Part shown: one piece after another, positions 17,600-25,179 of the stretch
Layout: each line of letters starts with the position of its first letter
Position numbering within the stretch: position 1 is the first letter of the stretch
From: Parapedobacter indicus
GTDB lineage: Bacteria > Bacteroidota > Bacteroidia > Sphingobacteriales > Sphingobacteriaceae
DNA: 64,000 nt
Assembly (NCBI RefSeq): GCF_900113765.1
Contig: NZ_FOQO01000001.1
Span: forward strand, 805,288-869,287
Direction of reading: 5' to 3'
Notes under the pieces: generated by a model
Databases searched by the model: none
The model's input: the letters and a program-made list of their open reading frames with translations, nothing else
Told to the model about the DNA's origin: nothing
Program-made: the position numbers and the translations under genes

Positions 17600-17612
17600 A
17601 ATCGCAGCAACA
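17600..17612 (+). repeat. phage leader motif AATCGCAGCAACA, copy 1
   Basis: Same motif as upstream of 22473, 28069, 29315 and (leftward) 54270. Here no rightward gene follows, so this copy may be a remnant, or may sit in an untranslated RNA. Confidence 0.5.
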
Positions 17613-17632
17613 CTGCAAATATAAGTATTATA

Positions 17633-17896
17633 TTACATGTAAAGGCTCTTTTTTATTATATGGCCTTTGCCGGTAAGCAGCCAGTCACCGGAAACACCAT
17701 AGTCCTTTACCAGCGCCTCCAGCAGATGCAGTGGGAACTCGCGACTAGGTTCCTTTCTGAGGCGGGAAAGGTTCGTCACCAGGTAGTCGTTTTCCATGCA
17801 GAATGCCCTCGCGCTTTTAAGGCTTCCTTCGCTCACCAACTTATCGAGTGCATAAAAGAATCGCTGGTTGATTTCTACACCTTTATCGTTTTGCAT
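17633..17896 (-). CDS. small phage regulator, probable HTH
   Basis: An 87-residue protein with a segment SARAFCMENDYLVTNLSRLRKE that reads as a helix-turn-helix, then LLEALVKDYGVSGDWLLTGKG. The DWLLTGKG end is common in XRE-like proteins of Bacteroidota. Its start overlaps the end of the preceding leftward regulator gene by 14 bases, so the two are coupled. Role in lysogeny control or excision is inferred from position beside the integrase. Confidence 0.7.
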   Translation of the reverse strand: MQNDKGVEINQRFFYALDKLVSEGSLKSARAFCMENDYLVTNLSRLRKEPSREFPLHLLEALVKDYGVSGDWLLTGKGHIIKKSLYM

Positions 17897-18296
17897 TGAC
17901 TTTTGATTTTTCTATTGCCTTCTTCCACTCGTGCAGTTGTTGGGCGCTGAAGCTTATCTCTGCGCCATTTCCTATCGCCTTGCGATATCGTTCAATGTCC
18001 TGGGATGACATATAGGGTAGGTATCCGTCAAGCTCGATCAGCTGGCTGACGCGACTATAAAGCTCTTTCCGGACCTCCGGATTGGCGACGATGGGAGAGC
18101 CTTCGCCCAAAATCAGCCACCGTGCATCCACATCGGGGAAAGCCCGCAGGATCCGCTCTACAACAGTGAGCCCGACCACACCATTTAGAATATTGTTGAG
18201 GTGTTGGGGCGAATAATCAAGCAGCGCAGCAAAGCGGGTTTTGTTTCCACCGGCTTTGATGTCTATAAGATGTTGAATTCTAGTGTTAAGACTCAT
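17883..18296 (-). CDS. XRE-family phage regulator
   Basis: A 137-residue DNA-binding protein. Residues 1-60 form an XRE helix-turn-helix (KTRFAALLDYSPQHLNNILNG), followed by RWLILGEGSPIV and an acidic-basic C-terminal helix ending in KSKVNAKR. It is the first gene of a two-gene leftward unit. Short TAAG-CTTA palindromes lie just upstream of its start and could be its own operators. Confidence 0.8.
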   Translation of the reverse strand: MSLNTRIQHLIDIKAGGNKTRFAALLDYSPQHLNNILNGVVGLTVVERILRAFPDVDARWLILGEGSPIVANPEVRKELYSRVSQLIELDGYLPYMSSQDIERYRKAIGNGAEISFSAQQLHEWKKAIEKSKVNAKR

Positions 18297-18301
18297 TGTT
18301 T

Positions 18302-18338
18302 TAAGTTATCTTATCGATTTTGCTCGTTAAGCAGCTTA
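18302..18338. promoter_or_regulatory. candidate operators TAAG-N-CTTA
   Basis: TAAGttatCTTA (18302-18313) and TAAGCaGCTTA (18328-18338) lie 6 and 32 bases upstream of the XRE gene. They share half-sites and could bind one of the two small regulators. The evidence is only the symmetry. Confidence 0.3.
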
Positions 18339-18366
18339 CTTTGTATTAGCCAATTTCAGGTTTTGT

Positions 18367-18534
18367 ATGATATCAAAGTTTAAAATGCTCCTTAAAAGGA
18401 GAAGGGACCGAAAGTTGAAAGAGCGCATTCTACGGTATGTTTCACAATCGAAAGTCGTTTCCGGGACTTCTTTGGAACAATCGGTCGAATGGTTTTTTAA
18501 ATATATTAATGGTAGCCTACCGGAAAAGCGATAG
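18367..18534 (+). CDS. possible small basic protein
   Basis: A 55-codon frame starting MISKFKMLLKRRRDRKLKER and ending GSLPEKR. It is very basic at the N terminus. Its last 29 bases overlap the end of the leftward trypco2-like gene. No Shine-Dalgarno or promoter box is evident, so this is a weak call, listed because the interval otherwise holds nothing. Confidence 0.35.
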   Translation: MISKFKMLLKRRRDRKLKERILRYVSQSKVVSGTSLEQSVEWFFKYINGSLPEKR

Positions 18535-18862
18535 GAACATTGAAACGGATGGTGCTCACAGTGCTGTTTTGTGATCCCGAATCGCCTGTGCTGAAACCGG
18601 CAGAAAATCCTACCACGTTTATGCCGACCTTCCCTTGTCCACTGGTTTCGTTATCGGAGGCCGTGACCGCGACGGTCATCTCAACCTCTTGAACTTTTCT
18701 TCCGATGGGTGCTACCGACCTTCCCTCCGTTATCTCCATAAAACCATTGATGTCAACAAGCGGATTGATAATCGCTCCGTTGCTTTTTATTTCGGTTGAC
18801 GCGGTTGTTATGCCGGATACAATGCCTTTTATCGATTCCGATATAAACTCTTCAATGTTCAT
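18506..18862 (-). CDS. trypco2-like small protein
   Basis: A 118-residue protein: an N-terminal helix (MNIEEFISESIKGIVSGITTA), then a strand pattern VEMTVAVTASDNETSGQGKVGINVVGFSAGFST and a final STIRFNVPIAFP. The order helix, VEMTVAV strand, Gly-rich turn, RF-x-VPI strand resembles the trypsin-co-occurring domain 2 (trypco2), known from bioinformatic surveys of bacterial conflict systems. No trypsin-like protease gene is adjacent. It lies in the leftward lysogeny region, so expression from the prophage is likely. Confidence 0.65.
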   Translation of the reverse strand: MNIEEFISESIKGIVSGITTASTEIKSNGAIINPLVDINGFMEITEGRSVAPIGRKVQEVEMTVAVTASDNETSGQGKVGINVVGFSAGFSTGDSGSQNSTVSTIRFNVPIAFPVGYH

Positions 18863-18911
18863 AATAGCTGTTTAAATATATCTTTCAGTTGTTGGATGCG
18901 GGCGTTTAGGG

Positions 18912-19973
18912 TCATAGTTGTGTTGTTTTGGTGATCTTTTTTGTGTCCAAATCAACGTATATCATTTTGTGTATTTCCTGCTCGAAATACTCTTCATTTG
19001 GTTTGTTGTTCACGAAGGCCGGTTTAATCCAACCCTTCAGATGGATTTCAATTTTCAAGTTTGAACCTTCAGATATATAGCTTAGTTCTTTTGATTCGAT
19101 TTTCTCGAACAATATTTCCTTTGGATGGTCTAGGTAATTTATATACCATGATTCACTGGTAACTTCCTCACCCCATGGCACATCCTTACGCTGAAGAGGG
19201 AATAGATACGACTGGTCAAAATATATAGCGCTTCCAGTGATGCTGCTCAATGCTATTGTTTCAGTATTACTTATCAAGTTTCGCCGATTGAAAACATTTG
19301 TGTCAGGTAGAGTAAACCCAGACAGTATAGTTTGGAAATTTTGATCAAATATCCGGTTGTTTTGTTTTTCGACAGTTAGCTTACTTGCTGAAAATTCATC
19401 TGCCAGGATCGCTAAATTTCCATTATACCAAGGCGTCACAGTATATAGTATGGCAGAGCCCGAACTGCTTACCTCGCTAGTTAGAGGTATTATAGACTTG
19501 TTTTTGGTGTCAAACAAAACAGTAGTGGTGAAATCGGAATACCCAGCTCTTACGCCACCTATAACAAACGACGCAAATATCGTATCGTTTATACTGGTTA
19601 GGTGATATGGCTTTAGATCGGTTTCTGTCATATTGGATTTATCAACATCTATTGTGAATCCTGCGGATTTCGAATTATTCGACGAGTCGTAAAATCCTAA
19701 ATATAGCCCTTTGTCTACCCATGCGGTTACTATCGTGTATTTTTTTAAATTTTCATCCAAACGATCGATGACATCGTGGTCGAATTTGTCAAGGGGAAAC
19801 GGTAAGATGTTGGTTGCATCATCACTCAAGGCGTATTTGCTTATTTGCTCTTTTTGTAAAGCCATTTCGGGGCTTATTGGCTCTTCGGGTTCAGGCGTGA
19901 TCTGCGGCACCTCTTTGTTTGAGCAAGAAAATAAGGCGACAGTAATCGACAACAAGAATAGGTTTTTGATCAT
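18912..19973 (-). CDS. phage-carried lipoprotein, unknown function
   Basis: A 353-residue protein with lipoprotein signal MIKNLFLLSITVALFSC (C17) and a Pro/Glu linker PQITPEPEEPISPE, then a mostly beta domain rich in polar residues. No family was recognised. Base composition is AT-richer than the host genes. It sits between the repressor and integrase in the leftward block, a usual place for lysogenic conversion genes that alter the host surface. Confidence 0.75.
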   Translation of the reverse strand: MIKNLFLLSITVALFSCSNKEVPQITPEPEEPISPEMALQKEQISKYALSDDATNILPFPLDKFDHDVIDRLDENLKKYTIVTAWVDKGLYLGFYDSSNNSKSAGFTIDVDKSNMTETDLKPYHLTSINDTIFASFVIGGVRAGYSDFTTTVLFDTKNKSIIPLTSEVSSSGSAILYTVTPWYNGNLAILADEFSASKLTVEKQNNRIFDQNFQTILSGFTLPDTNVFNRRNLISNTETIALSSITGSAIYFDQSYLFPLQRKDVPWGEEVTSESWYINYLDHPKEILFEKIESKELSYISEGSNLKIEIHLKGWIKPAFVNNKPNEEYFEQEIHKMIYVDLDTKKITKTTQL

Positions 19974-19977
19974 GGTT

Positions 19978-20418
19978 TTATTTTTTCATGTTTGAAAATC
20001 CAAGTTCGCCACCATATTCCTCCATTAGGACGGTAACAACCTTAAATGCCTCAACCATCCATGGCTTTTTTTTGTCATAAATGACGGGGTTCCATCTTGA
20101 TCCCTTGGGCTTGAATTTCATTTCGGCGATGATGTTGTTGTCGACGAAAATCAAATCAACCATAATGTATTTGTAGTACTCGATTCGGCCGGTGGTGTAA
20201 TAGTATTTTTTGGGTTCCGTTCCCAACTTTAAAAACATGTCATCTCTCACACGTATATCAAAGCCATTTTTAATGAGAAGTCTGCCGAATTCACGGTAAT
20301 TTGAGTCGGCTGGCTTATCAGTCGACAGGTATATCCTTCGGTCTCCTTTTTGTTGGGCTACGCAAACCGTAGCGGACGCCAGCACCAGTAAAAATAGTTG
20401 GGAAGCAATTTTTATCAT
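19978..20418 (-). CDS. phage-carried exported protein, unknown function
   Basis: A 146-residue protein with signal peptide (LFLLVLASATVCVAQQ). The mature part has several Tyr-rich strands (KKYYYTTGRIEYYKYIMVDL) and ends EEYGGELGFSNMKK. No family recognised. The gene is 4 bases from the lipoprotein gene and 14 bases after the repressor gene, so all three are likely cotranscribed from the repressor promoter and expressed in the lysogen. Confidence 0.72.
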   Translation of the reverse strand: MIKIASQLFLLVLASATVCVAQQKGDRRIYLSTDKPADSNYREFGRLLIKNGFDIRVRDDMFLKLGTEPKKYYYTTGRIEYYKYIMVDLIFVDNNIIAEMKFKPKGSRWNPVIYDKKKPWMVEAFKVVTVLMEEYGGELGFSNMKK

Positions 20419-20432
20419 TTTTGTTCAATAGG

Positions 20433-21080
20433 CTAATAATTGGGCTTTTTAAGTATGTCAGTAAGCAGACACAATCTTCGTATACGTTCCTTCTTTACAT
20501 TCACAGGTGCATATTTGGGCTTATCTCTTATTTTTTCCAATTGGTTGTCACTCCACAGGATCACCTCATCCTCCTTTTCGGAAACTAAGATTCGTTTGAA
20601 CATACGGTAATCACCCCACTCAACGTAGTATATCTCGCCCCACAGGATATCTTGTACATCGTTGATAGGACGCAACACACACCAGGATCCGTTTTCCAGC
20701 GTCGGATACATGGAATGCCCGTAAACCGGTAATGCGAAACTGTCTCTAGTTGAGCCCGGTATGTTAAGATGGCCTATTACTTTTACGTCGTTTGGATCGT
20801 TGTATATTTCGATTGCGGAAGCTGCTGTTGGAAAATTGTACATTGGTATACTGGTTTGGTTGCTTTCTATTTCTTTTGACGCATTTTGAGGCCGTCCTGC
20901 ATAGGTCTCAGACATGAGTACTGATTTCAATGCAGAAACTACCTTTTCTTTCTTTATGTCGTCATTCTTTGCAGCTTCGATTCGACCTATACTACCTAAA
21001 GGAACACCAGATAGCTGTGCAAGCATTTCTTGTGTTAATCCTTTTTTTATTCTGAGGCTCTTAAGTTCAGCTCCTGTCAT
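20433..21080 (-). CDS. CI-like repressor with S24 peptidase domain
   Basis: A 215-residue lysogeny repressor. Residues 1-55 are an XRE helix-turn-helix (LRIKKGLTQEMLAQLSGVP); residues 100-210 are a LexA-like S24 domain with catalytic S123 in VYGHSMYPTLENG and K162 in YRMFKRI. A possible self-cleavage pair Ala-Gly occurs at 61-62 (TYAGRPQ), in the linker, so RecA-triggered induction is plausible. Three operators of one consensus flank its 5' side. Confidence 0.9.
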   Translation of the reverse strand: MTGAELKSLRIKKGLTQEMLAQLSGVPLGSIGRIEAAKNDDIKKEKVVSALKSVLMSETYAGRPQNASKEIESNQTSIPMYNFPTAASAIEIYNDPNDVKVIGHLNIPGSTRDSFALPVYGHSMYPTLENGSWCVLRPINDVQDILWGEIYYVEWGDYRMFKRILVSEKEDEVILWSDNQLEKIRDKPKYAPVNVKKERIRRLCLLTDILKKPNY

Positions 21081-21098
21081 TTATTCAGAAATGAATAA
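21081..21098. promoter_or_regulatory. repressor operator O1
   Basis: TTATTCAgaaaTGAATAA is a perfect 7-bp inverted repeat with a 4-base centre, immediately upstream of the repressor ATG. It shares the consensus TTnTTCAnAAAYGAAnAA with two further sites, and in this position would let the repressor limit its own synthesis. Confidence 0.75.
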
Positions 21099-21134
21099 TT
21101 TTTAATTGTTGGTAATCAGAATTTTAGCGACGTA

Positions 21135-21152
21135 TTGTTCAAAAACGAATAT
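21135..21152. promoter_or_regulatory. repressor operator O2
   Basis: TTGTTCAaaaaCGAATAT fits the consensus with imperfect symmetry. Its centre is 54 bases from O1 and 30 bases from O3. Confidence 0.65.
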
Positions 21153-21159
21153 CACAGTA

Positions 21160-21190
21160 TTGATTTCTTCAAAAATGAAGAATATATTTG
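21160..21190 (+). promoter_or_regulatory. rightward early promoter
   Basis: TTG at 21160-21162 is followed after 20 bases by TATATTTG at 21183-21190, a full TAnnTTTG -7 box at standard spacing. It would drive the early genes from 21399 on. Operator O3 lies between the two elements. Confidence 0.7.
21165..21182. promoter_or_regulatory. repressor operator O3 inside the early promoter
   Basis: TTCTTCAaaaaTGAAGAA is a perfect 7-bp inverted repeat. It fills the gap between the -33 and -7 elements of the rightward promoter and touches the -7 box, so bound repressor would block RNA polymerase. Confidence 0.75.
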
Positions 21191-21398
21191 CAACAACACA
21201 AACGCAAACATAGATAAAAATCAGAAATAAGGCAATCCCATAATGGTAGGATTTAGCAATATAAGGAATTCTAGGCGGCCATACGCAGGACAGATTGATA
21301 AGGGGGCAGATTTTTTTGTCGTCGACTGCGTGTTGTACTGCTCACACGATTTCAGAACATGGACGTGGCCGTTTTTTCCGAAGCATATAATCAAGATT

Positions 21399-21824
21399 AT
21401 GAAGAGGGAGATCTTCAAGTTTCCCGAAGCCATGAAGGCTTTGGCGGAATGGGAGAACCTATTGCCAGAAGATCATGTGCCGCGGTTCATAGCATGTAAC
21501 CTGGGGGGATTGGACGACAAACCTGACATTACGGTCGACGGTGTAGTTAATTATACGGAATACGTCGATTGCCGTTTGCGGGGCACCTGTCGATTTGAGG
21601 GCAAGCTTTGCCGGGCGCTGAAGGTTGAACACGGGGTGATTTCCGGAGCGGAGATGGCAGTCCTTAAACTGAGCAACAAACCTATCAAGATCATCGCAGA
21701 CGAACTGAATATCTCGCAGGAGACCGTTAAATCTCACCTGAAAAGTATCAAGGACAAAACCGGACTTCCCGACAAGACAGAGGTAGCAATTTTCGCATAT
21801 AAAAAAGCATTGATAACTCAATAA
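21399..21824 (+). CDS. early regulator with LuxR-type HTH
   Basis: A 141-residue protein (the frame stays open upstream to 21243, but MKREIFKFPEAMKALAEW looks like the true start). Residues about 50-75 are Cys-rich (CRLRGTCRFEGKLC), a possible metal site, and the C terminus is a LuxR/GerE-like helix-turn-helix (NKPIKIIADELNISQETVKSHLKSI). There is no receiver domain. As the first early gene under repressor control it may play a Cro- or activator-like role; this is inference. Confidence 0.7.
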   Translation: MKREIFKFPEAMKALAEWENLLPEDHVPRFIACNLGGLDDKPDITVDGVVNYTEYVDCRLRGTCRFEGKLCRALKVEHGVISGAEMAVLKLSNKPIKIIADELNISQETVKSHLKSIKDKTGLPDKTEVAIFAYKKALITQ

Positions 21825-21834
21825 CAATAATCAA

Positions 21835-22095
21835 ATGGAATTCAAAGAACCGATAGTGGTAACATGGTTTGATATATTTCAAACATTTCAGGAAGGAGAG
21901 GAACGTGAATACGACACCTCCAAAGAAGTGGCTATCCGTCATGCGATATCCAGGCGTGTGAAGTACGAACGGCCTGATCTGTCCTTTACAACTTGGACGT
22001 CGACCGCTAAAACGGGTGATCGCAAGTTCCATGTGCGCCGCCTCACTCAGGAAGAAATTACGCAGCAACAACAGTCCGCAGTGAGTGCCGGGTAA
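21835..22095 (+). CDS. phage protein, unknown function
   Basis: An 86-residue acidic-basic protein (MEFKEPIVVTWFDIFQTFQE) with no recognised family. Its stop codon overlaps the next possible start in TAATG, which suggests coupling. Confidence 0.65.
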   Translation: MEFKEPIVVTWFDIFQTFQEGEEREYDTSKEVAIRHAISRRVKYERPDLSFTTWTSTAKTGDRKFHVRRLTQEEITQQQQSAVSAG

Positions 22096-22454
22096 TGTGC
22101 CCGGCACGTGTGGACAAATCATTCTCAGCAATGCTAAATAGGGAACAGCTATCGGAAATGAGGGACGTGCTTAAAGACGTCGCGAAAGTTGGCGCGGTAC
22201 AGGTTTTAACCGAGATAGGACAGTTGAAGCCGTTCATCACCAAAGCCGAAGCCTACAGACTATACGGCCGCACCAAGGTTGACATGTGGATCCGTAACCG
22301 TCTCGTGACGCCCCGCGGTGGATTTGGGGAGAAATGGCGGCTGGAACGTTCAGAGCTGGAGGCTATTTCGGCATCAGCCTCACTCGCGGCTTACGTCAAT
22401 TCCATGGCTTTCAAGGATAAAGGCGTCAAGGTTAATCTCGACGAATTAAAGTAA
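22095..22454 (+). CDS. excisionase-like DNA-binding protein
   Basis: A 119-residue protein (or 107 from the ATG at 22131). The middle part PFITKAEAYRLYGRTKVDMWIRNRLVTPRGG reads like the winged HTH of excisionase or MerR-type proteins, with the K-W/R-L spacing typical of helix-turn-helix domain 17. It may be the phage Xis or a regulator. Confidence 0.68.
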   Translation: MCPARVDKSFSAMLNREQLSEMRDVLKDVAKVGAVQVLTEIGQLKPFITKAEAYRLYGRTKVDMWIRNRLVTPRGGFGEKWRLERSELEAISASASLAAYVNSMAFKDKGVKVNLDELK

Positions 22455-22460
22455 CAAATA

Positions 22461-22473
22461 AATCGCAGCAACA
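22461..22473 (+). repeat. phage leader motif AATCGCAGCAACA, copy 2
   Basis: The motif runs directly into the ATG of the next gene (its last A is the A of ATG). No Shine-Dalgarno is present, so the motif itself may assist initiation. Confidence 0.6.
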
Positions 22474-22733
22474 TGCAAAAGTCAACAATCAAGCCAAGGG
22501 GGGTAAGAAGCTTATACCCTTTGGATTTCAACAAAAACAACCCCTCGATGGAGGGTTTCCCTGAATGGAGGCAGTACATCCGGGATGAGGCACTGAAAGC
22601 CGCGCACTGCCGCACATTCAGGAGCGGTCCCATTGCTATCGTGGTGATGCCTGTAGAGCAGCTAGATGCACTCATACAGATGGAAAGCATGAGACTACAG
22701 GCAGAGGCGCAACTTGAAAGGGCACGGGCATGA
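22473..22733 (+). CDS. phage protein, unknown function
   Basis: An 86-residue protein with an N-terminal basic part and a C-terminal helix rich in Met, Glu and Arg. Unrecognised. It ends in an ATGA overlap with the next gene. Confidence 0.65.
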   Translation: MQKSTIKPRGVRSLYPLDFNKNNPSMEGFPEWRQYIRDEALKAAHCRTFRSGPIAIVVMPVEQLDALIQMESMRLQAEAQLERARA

Positions 22734-22969
22734 GCATCACGGAATCAAGTTTAAAAAAGGCAGGTTTCAAGGGGTCTGGAGGCGTGTATTCCAAGGGGGC
22801 GGTACAGGTGTTCCGAGATCACCGAGGCTGGTTTTTGGGCCACGAGCATCCACTGGATATGGCGGTCCATTCAATGGCGACGCTGCTGCTCCTGGAATCT
22901 GCAATCAATAGTGCCCGCACGGAAAGCCGTGGCGAAACCTCATTTAATTACGGTGTAAAATCAGCATAA
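22730..22969 (+). CDS. phage protein, unknown function
   Basis: A 79-residue protein with Gly-rich N-terminal half (KKAGFKGSGGVYSKGAVQVF) and an HEHPLDMAVHSMATLLLLE helix. Unrecognised. It is coupled to its upstream neighbour and lies 2 bases before the ATPase gene. Confidence 0.65.
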   Translation: MSITESSLKKAGFKGSGGVYSKGAVQVFRDHRGWFLGHEHPLDMAVHSMATLLLLESAINSARTESRGETSFNYGVKSA

Positions 22970-22971
22970 CC

Positions 22972-25008
22972 ATGAATATCATTATAAAATCACTGACAAT
23001 CATCAACTTTAAGGGAATATCAAAACTAACCATTCCCTTCCAGCAGGTCACTTCCATCCTAGGTGCGAATGCGTCAGGGAAGACGACCGTCTTCGATGCG
23101 TTTTTGTTCCTGCTTTTTGGTAAGGATTCAACAGACCGGAAAGATTTCGAGATCAAACCGCTGGACGGGAAAGGCAATGCTAAGCAACGAACCGAAAACG
23201 AGGTGTCGGCCATCCTTATTGTGGATGGAGAGGAAATCAGTTTGCGCCACTTAATGAAGGAAAAGTGGGTAAAGAAGAGAGGGGAGGAGACCGCCGAATT
23301 CACCGGCAATGAACACCTGTACTTTTGGAATGACGTGCCGATGCAAGCCGGGGAGTACGCTGCAAGGATAAACGACATCCTGCCCGAGAACGTATTCAAG
23401 CTACTGACCAATCCGCTTTACTTCAACTCCATCAAATGGCAAGACCGCCGGGCCATTCTCCAGGAGATAGCAGGGGAAGTGACGGATGAAGAATTGATTG
23501 GTATCAATCCCGACTTTGCTAAGCTGCTGGAGTCGCTATCGGGTAAAACCCTTAAGGAGTTGCGGGCGATGAATGCGGTTGAAAAGAAACGGCTAAAAGA
23601 AGAGTTAGCTATGATCCCTCCACGTATAGACGAGTTGGAACGATCTAAACCGGAGTTGGTCGATGAAACGGAGATACAGGCCGAGATCGACACCCTACAA
23701 GCCCAATATGATGCAATCGAAAAGCAGATAGAGGACCGTAACGAGGTCCAAAAGACAGAAAACGAGGCGATCCGTGAACTGACTCAGCGGAAGCACACGT
23801 TGGAAACCCTTAATCAAGGGATTCGCGCGAAGGTAACGCAGGAATACAATTCCGATGTCATTAAATCTGGCAGTGCGGAAAAGGAGCTCTCCGACAAAAT
23901 TAGCCGTCAATATACGGCGCTTGCAGAAATCGAATCGACTGCAAACCGGCAAAAATCTCAGCTGTCCAGTTTGGACTCATCCCATAATGACCGCATCCGT
24001 CGTATTTCCCGGGACCGTGAAGAGATAAACGGTCGCATTGCTTCCCTACGGACGCAGTTTGAGACGGTGAACGCCAAAGAGATCGACCCGAATAGCTTGG
24101 TTTGCTCTGAGTGCGGCCGCGAGCATGAGGCGCATAATATGAATGATATCATCGCCAAGTTCAACGAGAATAAAATGAACGAGCTCCGCTCCATCAAAGA
24201 GCGTGGTGACGCCTTGAAAGCCGATATGAACCGCCTGAACGAGGAGCTTACCCGTGCCGAGACGGAAGTGTCGACCACGAAAGAAGCCATTAATAAAACC
24301 CTCACAGATCTGCAAAGCCAGCACGAAACGGAGCAAGCCGCGTTAAATGATCTCCAAGCCCAGTTGGAAGCCGTTAAATCAAATAAGGTGGTGGTAACGC
24401 CGGTAGCCGATAGACTGGCGGAACATGCCGATTTCAATGCTAATATCAAGGATATTGAGGGCATCGACGAAGCACTTCGAAACCGTCCCGGGATTGACCT
24501 CAGCGACTTGCGTACGAAAAAGGCAATCATTAATGCCGACCTTGATGCCGCCAAACGAAAACTCCTTATCAAGGACCGGATCACCGCGGCCGACAATCGT
24601 ATCAACGAACTGAAGGCACAGGAGAAAACTATGGCGCAAGAGCTAGCGGCCATCGAACGCCAGGAGTTCGTCGCTGAAAGCTACGAGAAGGCTAAATCAG
24701 AGGAACTGGAGCGCCGTGTCAACGGCATGTTTAAGTACGCCAATTTCAAGCTATTCAACCATCTGATCAATGGGGGAGAGGAACCGACCTGTGTGACAAC
24801 GTATCAAGGTGTGCCGTTCCCCGACCTGAATAATGCTGCAAAAATTCTTGTGGGGATCGACATTATTAATACGCTGTCGGCCCACCATGGCGTCACCGCG
24901 CCGGTATTCCTCGATAACCGCGAGTCCGTGTCAAACATACCGGATACCGCGGCCCAGGTAATCAATCTGATTGTTTCACCCGCCGATGAGAAATTGAGGG
25001 TAGCGTAG
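22972..25008 (+). CDS. Rad50/SbcC-like AAA ATPase
   Basis: A 678-residue SMC-like ATPase. Walker A is GANASGKTT (31-39); long coiled coils occupy about 200-330 and 390-590; a zinc-hook CSEC sits at 378-381 between them; the C-terminal lobe has VFLDNRESV at the Walker B position. Such proteins join ends or feed nucleases in recombination. With RecT and the metallo-beta-lactamase-fold protein downstream it makes a phage recombination set. Its stop overlaps a GTG-started small gene in TAGTG. Confidence 0.88.
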   Translation: MNIIIKSLTIINFKGISKLTIPFQQVTSILGANASGKTTVFDAFLFLLFGKDSTDRKDFEIKPLDGKGNAKQRTENEVSAILIVDGEEISLRHLMKEKWVKKRGEETAEFTGNEHLYFWNDVPMQAGEYAARINDILPENVFKLLTNPLYFNSIKWQDRRAILQEIAGEVTDEELIGINPDFAKLLESLSGKTLKELRAMNAVEKKRLKEELAMIPPRIDELERSKPELVDETEIQAEIDTLQAQYDAIEKQIEDRNEVQKTENEAIRELTQRKHTLETLNQGIRAKVTQEYNSDVIKSGSAEKELSDKISRQYTALAEIESTANRQKSQLSSLDSSHNDRIRRISRDREEINGRIASLRTQFETVNAKEIDPNSLVCSECGREHEAHNMNDIIAKFNENKMNELRSIKERGDALKADMNRLNEELTRAETEVSTTKEAINKTLTDLQSQHETEQAALNDLQAQLEAVKSNKVVVTPVADRLAEHADFNANIKDIEGIDEALRNRPGIDLSDLRTKKAIINADLDAAKRKLLIKDRITAADNRINELKAQEKTMAQELAAIERQEFVAESYEKAKSEELERRVNGMFKYANFKLFNHLINGGEEPTCVTTYQGVPFPDLNNAAKILVGIDIINTLSAHHGVTAPVFLDNRESVSNIPDTAAQVINLIVSPADEKLRVA

Positions 25009-25178
25009 TGGCAAAAAAAGTCGCACCACATAAGCCGGTACCGAATGTCAGTTGCACGGGATGCATCTATCAAGACATCGGTGACCATCCGGCAATAATG
25101 TGGTGCGACAAAATCAAGATGCCGATGCCGACATCGACTTACAAACAATGCATTCACAAAAACAAAAAGCAACAATAA
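25008..25178 (+). CDS. 56-residue Cys4 mini-protein
   Basis: GTG start overlapping the upstream stop (TAGTG) and stop 1 base before recT. It has four cysteines (SCTGCIY, MWCDK, KQCIH) and a basic tail, suggesting a zinc-binding knuckle. The tight packing between two recombination genes supports it as a real gene. Function unknown. Confidence 0.7.
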   Translation: MAKKVAPHKPVPNVSCTGCIYQDIGDHPAIMWCDKIKMPMPTSTYKQCIHKNKKQQ

Positions 25179-25179
25179 A

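Noticed and set aside
21359..21499. A 46-codon frame starting MDVAVFSEAYNQ in another frame of the early regulator region
   Set aside because: It overlaps the LuxR-type HTH gene, lacks a Shine-Dalgarno and ends soon; the alternative frame has a clear domain.
22058..22083. Further copies of the GCAGCAACA motif at 22058 and 25189
   Set aside because: Both lie inside reading frames as Gln-codon runs (TQQQQS, NQQQQT) and are not placed before a start codon.
23958..24653. A 231-codon Ser/Arg-rich minus-strand frame across the coiled-coil ATPase
   Set aside because: Long antisense frames are expected opposite coiled-coil coding DNA; there is no start context or domain.
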